From NCBI RefSeq assembly GCF_000002865.3, contig NW_001865040.1:2200715-2221861 (forward strand): a stretch of DNA of 21,147 nt, given 5' to 3'. The stretch is from Monosiga brevicollis MX1. Its lineage: Eukaryota > Opisthokonta > Choanoflagellata > Craspedida > Salpingoecidae. The position numbers and the translations under genes are program-made. Under the pieces are notes generated by a model. The model was given only the letters and a program-made list of their open reading frames with translations. It had not been told where the DNA came from and searched no databases. Positions 1-10,000 of this stretch are shown one piece after another; the first letter of the stretch is position 1; the number at the start of each line of letters is the position of its first letter.

Positions 1-618
1 GCAAGGACAACGACGCTGGCGTCGTACTGTCCCAGGTACGAGACAGCGCTCTTGTACGGCGAGGCCCAACGTCCTGCAAAGAGCCAAATTCCAGTCAGCG
101 GGACAGATAGGGTCAATGAGAGTCCGTTGCACCCACCCAAAGTCATGGGGAAGCCAAACATGCGCTGCGCGTACCGCCAAATTGTGGAAGTTGTGCAATC
201 AGGTCATCAAAGCTTGACATATCGTAGGTGGGGGTCTAAAGTAGCGGACCAGCGCGGCAGTCGTGAGCGAGTATCACCCTGATCATCATCTCATCATCGC
301 CAATTGTAAAAAAAAAAAGGCACGCCAAGGCGCGGCGTGGCGTTCAGGTGCAAGGGGGTGACTTACTTGAAGGAGGTTGTTCGTGGCGTGAATGGCGCAG
401 CACATTCGCTTCTGGCGTTCCAAGTACAAGCCATCAGGTGCAAGCCGACGAAGCGCCTCGGCGTGGCTCGCCTCAGCCCCAGAGTCGGCCATGGACGCGG
501 GACCATGCCATTCCGCTACCGGCTCGGCATCATGCTGAACTTGGCCCTGTTGATCCTGTATTGCCCTCCCCGCTTCAACCGAGGCGCCTTGCGCTCCACC
601 GGATGCCGTTTCCGCCAT
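1..618 (-). CDS. Josephin-domain deubiquitinase, 5' part (runs off left edge)
   Basis: Predicted cysteine protease that removes ubiquitin (ataxin-3/Josephin family). Three exons are visible: 618-367, 235-175 and 73-1, joined by introns 366-236 (GTAAGT...TTTAG, phase 0) and 174-74 (GTACGC...TGCAG, phase 1), giving 128 codons before the edge. The catalytic-Cys motif reads RMCCAIHATNNLLQ (residues 71-84): C74-A-x-H77 followed by NNLLQ, the Josephin signature. Exons 2 and 3 supply the following helix (YDMSSFDDLIAQLPQF) and the family's LG-x-YD-x-x-V element (LGQYDASVVVL). The catalytic His and Asn would lie beyond the window. The start at 618 is chosen for its good context (G at -3 and +4); ATG at 492 is a weaker alternative. 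The roughly 60 residues before the domain are Ala/Glu/Gln-rich and unlike the short N-termini of Josephins. Upstream reading frame continues only through a GA repeat and has no ATG. Domain assignment is firm; the subfamily (ataxin-3 or JOSD) is not. Confidence 0.85.
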
Positions 619-1516
619 CGCCACCCCGGATGCGTCCAAAAAGTGAGAGCGGTCTGAGTCAGTCTCGCTCTCTCTGTGTCTTGCTCTGTCCCTCTGTGTC
701 TCTGTCTCTCGCTCTGACTCTCTGACTCTCTGTCTCTCTGTTTCTCGTCTCTCTCTCTGTGTCTCTGATGTCTCTGTCTCTCGCTTACTTTGACTCGGTG
801 CACACGCAACCTCGGGTATTTTCAATACAACACCTCTTTTTTAGATTACAAAATTCAAGGGGTAGTGAGAACTCCCTAAAGTAAGATCATTATCAATGCA
901 TGTATGCAAACCGCGCGACAAGGTCGCGGACACAAACCTGCATTCCGCGCGCGACGACCGACTCCTGGTGACTGTCCTCCTCCTGTTGTTGATCCTGCAA
1001 GGCAAGGCTGGCTTTGGTTATATGTATAGCATCGTCCTTGAGTGTTTGAAGTCTGGACGTCTTTACTCAAACAAGCCCACTAGCGCGCGTGCGCTTGCGC
1101 TTCATGAGACCTCTGTCACCTTGCCACACCGGCTCGCTGACACACGTTGCTGGATGATTTGTTGGGGTATCCACATTTCTTCCCGTCAACAGAGGCTTGC
1201 TCGTGCGGTTCGCGCCCGCTCGCCCCACAGACATTTCTCGGCTTGCCCCTTTTGGCATCAACAGTCCCTGCCTGACCTTTGAAGCATAAAAACACGCTTC
1301 ACAACGCAGCCGCAGCCCAGACCAGACACATCAGTCTCCAGTGCCCCGCGGCCCCGCTGCCACAACCTATTTTTTTCCCTTCCGCCGCCACCACCATCCA
1401 TATTCACGTTTGCTTAGCCACCCGAGTAGCCGTGAGCACCGCAAGCCCTCCGCGCGGCGTTGTTCAACAGAGCTCGCACCGTGCGTCACAAGACAATACC
1501 CGCACCCACCGGCACG
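619..1516. other. Divergent intergenic region between Josephin and MH2 genes
   Basis: About 900 bases separate the start codons of two genes transcribed away from each other, so both promoters and 5'UTRs should lie here. The Josephin-proximal third is the CT-rich tract at 658-786. The rest (about 870-1516) has no open frame that resembles a protein, no clear TATA box and no RNA gene that I can recognise. Confidence 0.5.
658..786. repeat. Imperfect CT-rich (GA on minus) simple repeat
   Basis: The tract is almost purely CT with interspersed TGT/TCT units. It lies just upstream of the Josephin start codon, so its minus-strand GA form would be in that gene's promoter or 5'UTR. Six-frame translation gives artificial Arg/Glu/Ser-rich peptides. 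Confidence 0.85.
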
Positions 1517-3605
1517 ATGGCCACCGCCGATCTTGCTGGGCCCACCCCTCCCGTGCACCAGGACCCCGACTTTAAATCGATCAGCGATGACGAGGAGGAG
1601 GGGCCGGCGGCCATGGCCCAGCACCTGCGCACACGCCGCCGCCTGGACATGCGCACCTCGTCCACGGGTGGTCTCTCTGAGGCCTCCTCTCTCCCCTCCA
1701 GCCCCGATGCCGACGAGCACGGAGAGAATCAAGAACACGAACATACCCAGGACGATGAGTGCTCCACTCAAACGAACCTTGAAGAGACACCAGCCAATTC
1801 TACGCTGGGCATGGTGGTGCCATGTCCTGGTGACGTGAGCATTGGCCCACCAAACGAAGACGAACTGCCCACGTTTCAAGACATGTGGGTTATCCCCGGC
1901 TTTCAGCGCCTGCTTTGCAAGAGTGTCCACGCACAACCGCGCCGTGCCCATCGGGATTCCGACTTTAACGAGAATGGTGTGTCCCCCCTGCTCCCCTTCT
2001 CCTACCGCGTCCCCGTCTTGCGTTGTATCCCGTCGCCCTCTGCCTCTGAATTACCCTTTTCAAGCGCTCATCCCCACTTTGCCTTGCTTGGCCTCTTGCA
2101 TCTGGGTGGCTCGGCTGTCCGGCTGAAACAACAGCCAGCTCTGTCGGAGGGGACTCGCCCCGTCCATCGCTTGACGGGGCTGCTGCCCCTGGAACGCGGC
2201 GACGCGCCAATAGTGGCGCCTCCTCGATTGTCTCTGCCCTCTCATTCCGATCCGCAGACACGACCTCCCGTGGTTCCCTCAGTGAGGGCAGCGTCCGCAA
2301 ACCACGCAACACCCTACTGCGCCGCCTCTCCTGGAAGCGCACGAAGAGCAACTACAATATGAAGGAAGCCCTCAAGCAGAGCGAAGCCTGTGGTTCAGCC
2401 AGCGACAGCGACTCCACCATCAAGCCCGTCACTAAGAACGACAAGCCTAAGCGTCGCAAATCGTTCCTGCGCCGTAAAAAGGGCCTTGATGCCAACACAG
2501 CCGTCGAGAGTGCCGCTAAAAAGTTTGAGGAAGAAACCACGACCTCACGCCGCCGCCACCTCTCCGGCTCGGACGAGGCCGAGGTGACAGGCCTCTCTCT
2601 CATCACATACATCAACTCGCTCAAAGAGCTCGAAAGCATGAAAGCTCAGTGTTTCGCCGACGACTGCGATGAGCAATTCACCTCCTTGGCCGAGCTGCAA
2701 GAGCACATGCTCACTCTCCACGTCCTGCCACGCATTCAGCAAGTCCCAGACTACGTGTACCTTTTCCACGAGGACCTTCCATTCTTCAACCAGCGAGACG
2801 TCGTGGCTAGCATCACCTATCATGAGCGCGATTCGCCCCTGGCCCAATTTTACCTCAACCAGCCCATCTTCAATATCTCTTGCTTTCGGCCAGGTATGTT
2901 TTCAATGGAGCCTGACCCCCCCTTCCCCACTCTTCTTTTACGTCCAACCGCTGCATGCTTGACACTCGTCAGCACTCATCACCTGACCCTTCATCCCTAA
3001 TCCGTGCCCCTAGTGGAGGACAACACCACCACAGTGAGTCTGTCCGACATTGACAATCCTTGCCGTGACAGTCGGACGGAGAAGATTCGCCGCTTCATTG
3101 GCAGCGGCCTTCAAGTCTCAATCCGACGCAAGTGCCTCTACGTGACGCGCCTATCGCGCAATCCCGTCTTTCTCAAGGTTCGAGACTGGTTTCGCTGACA
3201 CAAGAAAGAAACATGACCCCCGTCATCCCTCTCAACCTCAATGTTTTCTTCTCAGAACTATCAAAGCCCGTCAACAGTCTCAGACTCAATTCTGTTGCGT
3301 GAAAACGGGGAGCTTCCCGACGGCGCCGAAGTCTGCCTCTTCGACTACCAAGTGTTCTCCAAAGAGATTGCTCGCATGCCTGCCGAGCTGGCCCTCAAGA
3401 TGGCGACGGTCTCTCTCGCCTTTGTAAGTGACTTGCCTTTAAGGGCAACCTCCTCCCCGTACATTGTCCTTTCTCATCACGCAATCCTGTTTAGGTGCGA
3501 ACGGGTGAGTTTGACGACAAAATTCCTTGCTGGATCCGCATTCGAATGGGAGATGCCTTGCGCATGTGGGAAACCTTGACCCATTCAACCCAAGATCACG
3601 CGTAA
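1517..3605 (+). CDS. C2H2 zinc finger plus Smad-like MH2 domain protein
   Basis: Five exons: 1517-1976, 2135-2893, 3014-3177, 3256-3423 and 3495-3605, in-frame, 553 residues. Donors are GTGTGT, GTATGT, GTTCGA and GTAAGT; acceptors are ACAG, CTAG, TCAG and TTAG. Residues 1-250 are acidic and Ser/Pro-rich, probably disordered. A basic patch (KPKRRKSFLRRKKG, about 254-267) could be a nuclear localisation signal. A C2H2 finger has C326, C331, H344 and H349 (C-x4-C-x12-H-x4-H). Residues about 373-548 align with Smad MH2 from end to end: a SITYHERD start, RRFIGSGLQV like RRHIGKGV, LSRNPVFLK like LSDSAIFVQ, CLFDYQVFSKEI like LKIFNNQEFAALL, and a C-terminal IPCWIRIRMGDALRMWETL like the PCWIELHLNGPLQWLD strand-helix. 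There is no MH1 domain and no C-terminal SSxS; the protein ends STQDHA. Known MH2 domains form trimers and bind phosphoserine peptides; whether this one does is unknown. The ATG at 1517 has A at -3 and G at +4. Least certain is the first intron's acceptor at 2134 (2064 would break the phase). Confidence 0.85.
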
Positions 3606-4055
3606 AAAGCGCTGGATCAGCTATATAAGATGGTTTCGATGTGCATGTGCTCGCAAGCGCCAACATTGCTTCGTGTGTTTCCATCATCCTGCCGTCCATG
3701 TTGTTTGAATCGTTGATTTTGTGCAGCACCATGGTGCTCGGTGCATTCGTCGTGATATCAAAATCATTCTTTGAGTTAACCCTCCCCGGTCGCTGTCTCG
3801 TTCTCGTTACACCTGCACAAGTGCGTTCATGCTCGAATGCCACCGATTGCGGCCCTTATGCCAGTTCTTGATTGTATTCGTGCATACTGGCCTGCTTCGG
3901 TACGCTTCTGCCGTCTGGGCGCCTGCATCTTGTATATACTGTACATGTCATAATGAAGCCTCGTCAATTTTACTATCCGAGCCAATTGATTAATGGATTT
4001 TCCATGCCTACACACTGCTCACACCGCCAGACGCTCAAGCAAATAACGACATGCA
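3606..4055. other. Convergent 3' intergenic region (MH2 / laminin-like)
   Basis: Between two stop codons of converging genes; expected to hold both 3'UTRs. It is more AT-rich than the coding sequence. I see no canonical AATAAA near either stop and no convincing coding frame. A TATATAA string lies near 3620, just after the MH2 stop, and I attach no function to it. Confidence 0.5.
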
Positions 4056-7000
4056 TTAGTGACTGAGCTCCAGGCTCAGAGAGACTAGGTTGGTCGCGAC
4101 CACATCTTCAGCTCGTTCGAGAAGAACGCAATGTGGCATCCCTGACCCTGGGGGCAGGTAGTGGAAAATCGCGGCGCACAAGCCGTGGTGAGTGCAGGCC
4201 TGGGTACACTCTTCTACGGTGCGACCGTCGCGCAACACGTCCAACTGAGCGTCTGTCTGAAAGGCATTGCCAAAGCGCAAGGATTCCCCAAGGGGCTGAG
4301 ACCCCGAGGCGCGGAGTAAAGTGCCCGACGGTGTCCAGCGTGGATCAAAGTCAAACTGTGCTCGGCATTGCAATGAGGTGGAGTGCGAGCTTGTCGCTAC
4401 GCCCGCCTCACCCACGTCCGCGAGAAGCTTACAGCGGGCTCGTGCGCCTACGAGCCAAAAGAAGGCTCCGGTGCATGAATTTCGACGTAAGCAGGCTGCT
4501 TCGCAGCCGGATTGGTCCAAGTCGTACAACTCCTCCAAGAGCGCTGTCGCTACAAAAGCCGTGGCAAAGCGCCGTGGCGTGTGGGAAACGTTGGTCAGGC
4601 CAGGAACCGTCAAGACACCCTGATGTGCCACCTCGCACCCACGCCACGTTTTTCGAGTCAAAGATAGTGAGTTTGACTCTGTTGAGACCCCATCGGGTGT
4701 TCCAAGATCAGAGAGGAGATGGCATCGTGTTTCTCCAGCTTTTGTGAGCCAGAAGAATGCACCGCGGCAAATGGCCGATGTCTCGCAGGCTGCACAGCAT
4801 GCCTCGAGCGACACCTGTTTGAGTTCAGCCTCGTACTTCTCTGGAGTGAAGGCGGTCGAGAAGCGCCGCCGGTCGGTTTCGCTGTCAAAAGTGATGCTAA
4901 AGCCGGGAAGGCTAGGCGCCGTTGGTGCCGCTGTCTCTGACGTTGTTCCAGGAGTTGCCATGTTGTCAGTCGTTGTGAACGAGCTTGAAGTTATGGAGGC
5001 CATTGGCTCCGAACGCGAGCTGCTGGAGGTGGAGGTGGAGGAGGTGGACGTGGAGGTGGACGTGAAGGTAGAAGTAGAGGTCGAGGTCGAGGTAGCGGTC
5101 GAAGTAGCGGTAGAGTTCAAAGGCAGCGGCTGCGTCGCGGTGGCGGTGAGACACTCGAAAACATAAGCCGGTCGCTCCACATGCGGGGAAAACAACGCAA
5201 CAGTGCTTGAGCTGAGCAAATAAGCGCGAATGCTCGAGCCCGCTGCCATGGTAAATTGCACCCGAGTTCGTGGCCCCGGTAGAGTGCCCCCGTACACCCA
5301 GGAGCTCGAGCCATTGTCAGCATGACCCGGCAGCAACAAGGGGCTTGCCATATGGAGCAGGTTTGAGCCGGCCACATGCAACGACAGTTCTGCCGCCAAG
5401 CCACCATCCCAGGATCGTGTTTCGATGACGAGTGCGACAGAGCAAGTTGTTGGCGTTCGGTTGTGCTCCACCTGCCAGTTGACTGCCGCGACTATCGGCA
5501 GGCCCAAGTAGGCCTGAGCCCACAACCGCGTGTCGGGCTGATTCAAGGCGCCATCGCCGTTGAAGTCCAGGCTTGCGGCATTAAACAGCTTATTCAGCTG
5601 CTGCAACCCGCTGAGGTGCGTTGTTGGCAAGACCATTTGTTGCAGGGGCGTGCTCCGAAACACGAGAGCTGCCAGGTCCCGTAGATCTAACTCACAGTCT
5701 CCGTTGGCATCACCCCAAACGTCTACGGGGCAGCTGGCAGCCGCGGCACCGTTGCATTCATTGCGAGTAATAATGTCATAAGGTGTGCATGATACGTCTC
5801 GCGGACGTCGCGCCAAAGTGGCGGCCTCAAGCTGCAGGCTACTGTTAAGGACATTTGTATACGTGCGGCTCAACAGGCCGGGCCCCACGAGCTCCAAAAC
5901 CTCGGCATGAAGGGCTGCGTGAGCAGCCGCGTCAAGTTCCACCCACGCCATCTCCAGAACTGTGCCTGCATCGGCCACAATGACTACAACCTCTAGCTCG
6001 CAGTCGCGAAGTGCAAACTCCAACCAGGCTCCAGCCTGGCCAACGCGTGCACTCGCATTGGCCAGTGCCTCACATGAAGCGGACAGAACAAAACGCAGTA
6101 TCGTGCCAGCGCTCAGCTCTTCATCCATGTAGAGCCACAGTGGAACCGTCACTCTATTGGTTGTCATGTCGTTTGTCGATCCAATCCACAGCCCACGCTG
6201 CGGCGGCGCGCCGAGAGCTATTGAGAAAGATCCATTCGAGAAAAAGAGGGAAAAAAAAAAAAAAAAAAAAAAAAAAGTCCAAGGCCCGCGTTAGAGTGTC
6301 AACGTTGCCTTCCTCATACATGCCAGAGGGCCAGAAAGAGAAATCGAGAAAGCTCGCCATGCACCACGGGTAGGCACACAATACAGGGCACAAACAAAAC
6401 CAACCTGGGACTTGCACGCTTGCAAATGGACTGCCTCGAAATTGAATGTCCACTTGCACTGAGCCAGCACGGGGTGACATCACCTGGCAGTGGCCTGTCT
6501 CGGCATTGACACCAACGACTTCAGGTTCATGGCTGCGGAAGGACAAGAGCTGCGGCAGTAGGGCTGTGCCATCCCGCACAAAGAAGGTATGGGGTAAGAG
6601 GACCCCCTCAGCAAACAAGACGTGGTCAAAGACCACCTGCTGCGCTGGCGAAACACTGGCCCCATGAACGGCGACCACGGCCCGTGGGGAGCTGCTCACG
6701 CGGGTTTGCGCGATATTGCTCATGGAGACACCGAGAAAATATGCAAACGACACTAAGCCTGGCGCCTCTGGCGTGACCACATGGCCACGATAGCCATAAG
6801 TGGGTTCATGTTGGAAGGACAACCGCGCTCGATTATCATAGGTGGTCATGCCCAGCTCGCCGGCTGCAATTCCTCCAAAGGCCAATGCTAGACGTTCAAG
6901 CGATGGCCAGCAAAGTCATGCAAGGGAAAAGGGAAAGAAACAACCCATTTGTGAGACTGTTGAACAACAGGCCATAGCAGCAGATTCAATCTTTTTCGGG

Positions 7001-10000
7001 TGGCTGTGCGCCTACACACTTACCGTCAGTGGCGGGGCCGGGGCTGAGGGCCAGAGTCGACCCATTGCTGAGGTTGGCAACACAAAGCAACATGGCACTT
7101 TCATACACGCGGCGGCCGGTACGATCGACTCCCGCTGGTGCCAACGTGGTTGCTTCACTTTCTAGATGGGGGTCCGATTGCGTCGCAGGCCAGTGCACCA
7201 TGCGCAAGGACAGTCCAGTGCTGGCAACGACGTGCACCGTGTGTGACGCTCGTAGTAAAGGGGCGTCTGTGTGCACAAAATGGACAGTATGTTGGCCCGT
7301 GCTGACACCAGAAAAGCAGAGGGAGGTACCACTTCGGCGTAACGCCGAGGCATTGAATGCAATAGACACGAGCGCGCTCGCGTCTGACGCCGGACGTCCG
7401 CCATCGTAGAGCAACTGGACGCGAAAGCAACGGCTAATCGCGGTACCAAAGCTGACCAACAAGTCTCCCGGCACGGTGACAATTGAAGTAGAATCCATGG
7501 GGGCTTCCACCCCAGAGTCGAGGTCATATGCAATGACCTGTAGGGCGACTGCGCGAGCCGGAGCCACGGACAAGTTGACCGCATTGGTCGACGCCACAAT
7601 TCCGCCGCACGGCACTGGTTGCATCAATGCCACAGTCAGAGTGGCCGTTTGAGCCATTGCCACCGGCACCCGCGCCTCGATTGAAAGGTTCCGGGTGGCT
7701 AGGACCGCTAGAGCAGAGCTAGATACGGTTGTTTCCAGTTGATGCATTGAAAGAGGCACGATGGACCAATCTTGAAGCACCAGATAGGGTGCTAACGTGG
7801 CTGTGGTCTCGTTGTCTCGCAATACCGTGCTGTAGGGCGAGGGTGGTAGGGATGCTGAGAGATCCCACTGCTGTGCAGCTTCGCCCCGAGCGCTAAACGC
7901 AGCCTCGACGACGCTGGGAGTAATGAGGGCCATGTTCAAGCCCAAAATTGTGGCGGGAACGGGCAAGATGGACCGAGACACGACCGAAGTCCACAAGCTG
8001 TTTCCCTGACGGAGTGCCAATGTCAGATTACTTTGGACGGTCGCGGTCCACACATGGGGACCGCTGCGCCAAGCTGCGGCGTCAGGCAAGCAGTCGGCCA
8101 GTGAGCAGCGGTGCGTCACATCGACCATCATCCCGTCAACGTGTGCCAAGATGCGCAAGCGTTGCGGAGCTCGTCGTGCACCGTTTGTACAGGTGTCATC
8201 TGACCGCCAGCCCCAGATGGGGCGACTGAACCCGCGATCAGGCACCAACGATACGTTCTGCGGTTGGTGCACGCGAACTTGGACGGTGACGTTGCGTCCG
8301 AAATCGCCCGTGGCCAAGCGCGTCGTTGCCGTCAGCTGCAAATCAAAGCTGTCACTGAGTGTGTCGGGCCAAAGCACTACCTCAGCGCAGCTCGCAGCTT
8401 GAACGGCTGCCGCAGGATGCGCCGTGCAAGTCATGGCCTCGGTCGACATGTTGGTGGTACGACCGTCTGTTGTCAGAGCCCGCAGTCGCAGGCTCAGGCG
8501 CCGAGGTTGGTGCTGCAGAGCACCGTCATTCAAGAGCGCGTAGTGGCTGGGCACGGGGATCAGCAATGAGGTCGCATCGGCAAGCTCGGTGTCCAAGACA
8601 CGAATGTTGCAGTTCGTTGAGGTACAGTACGATGAAAGAGGTGCCAGTGCCCCGCCCCCGTCACTAGCGGTCCACAGATGGAGGGCGAGTGGAAGAGGCA
8701 CACTGCTAGCTGCATCCATAGGTTTACTGACGGTCAATGCCACGCGCAAAAGGTCGAGGACATGGATAATCTGTCGTGTTATGGTGCTCGAAGCCGTGGC
8801 AGCCGTGGTCTGGCGCGCCGAGAAGACGACCCAACAATGCGTACTGTTTCGCACAAACCGGCTTGTTCCTGTCCAGCCAGTCGCCAGCTGTGCATCGCGG
8901 AGTTGGAGTACGCAGGGTACATCCAGCGCCCCACTGAGAGTGATGGGCCCGTGTGACCAAGCATGGGCTCCGATTTGCACGGCAACCACGTCACCAGCCC
9001 GTGCCGGCTGCAAAGGGGTGGTTAGAGAAAGCTGAGCTGCTTCTGACACGGGAAAACCCGGCTGCGTAACGTCGTGGCTGAGCCTGAGAGGTGGGCAGGC
9101 GATTTTCTGGCCTGAGAGCGTGTCGATCAAGTCAGGCGTCACAACGACCTCACGTCGATCTGGATGGCTCATGTTTGCCCAAGTTGAGGGATCGGCGCCA
9201 ACTGTGGCCGACAACGCGGCCGTCAGCTCCACTGGCGTGAGCTGGAAGACACAGAGGCCGTCATTGTCAAGGCGACATGTTTGCAGCTCCACGCCACCCA
9301 CTTGCATGGCCAGTGGACGCATGACGAGACTTGTCGCCGCTGGGTGATATGCATGGCCGATCAGGGTGATCTTGTCAACGGCACTGTGTGCAGCAACCAC
9401 CGGGGCCGCCCAATGGCAAGCCAGACGTAAATCGAGGGGAGCAAGTGACCCACTCAGCATCAGCTCCCGAATGACCGGCACATGACCTGTGGCCCGAATC
9501 GGCACAGGAAGAGTCAGCACATCACCCGCATGGCCACCGGGACTCGCAGGCATTAGATCCACCGACTCGACCTGAATGGCCCTTGAGTTGTTTGAAGCCA
9601 ACAACAGAGCCGCGCTCGGGCCTAGTTCGAGTTGGATATCAGGCCAAGAAGGCGGCTGGGCTTGTAGCAAGCGCTGGTGAGCCGCTGCCATGCGTGCAGC
9701 TAAGTTGGCCAGACGCTCGCTGGTCGTCGCCAAGCGAGTCTGCAAAGCGGCCGTCGCATTGAACGTCGGCACTACGTGCAGACGGCTTTCCAACTCGGAT
9801 GCCAGTGTTTTGCTGGTGTGCACGAGCTGTGAAGCGTCCACGGCGAGGCCGTCGGTGCCACGTGTCAAGTTGGCTAACAGAACAATGGGAGTGGATGTAT
9901 TCAAGGAAGTCCAAGCGCAGGACATATTCATCTGATCCGTGGCATTTTGGGCTGCTGTTGCTATGGCCGCAAAGCCAGCTGTAGTGCGAGACGTCAGTCG

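Noticed and set aside
286-825. Long minus-strand frame rich in Arg/Glu/Ser/Thr
   Set aside because: Only its 3' part (618-367) is the Josephin first exon. The rest is translation of a GA/CT repeat with no ATG, so the SR-like peptide is an artefact.
3641-3871. Small plus-strand frame with hydrophobic stretch after the MH2 gene
   Set aside because: Lies in a 3' intergenic region, has no splice or start support, and resembles no family I know.
4133-4747. Plus-strand open frames antisense to the laminin-like gene
   Set aside because: They overlap the apple-like repeats, which show conserved internal repetition on the minus strand only.
6251-6276. A26 run as a trace of retroposition (poly-A tail)
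   Set aside because: It lies within an intron, on the strand where it reads poly-T next to a good acceptor, and no retroelement sequence or target-site duplication flanks it.
6405-7024. TMEM132-type (cohesin plus BIG) membrane adhesion protein
   Set aside because: The BIG-like and possible cohesin-like modules recall that family, but there is no transmembrane segment, and the order with laminin head, dockerin-like loops and apple repeats does not fit.
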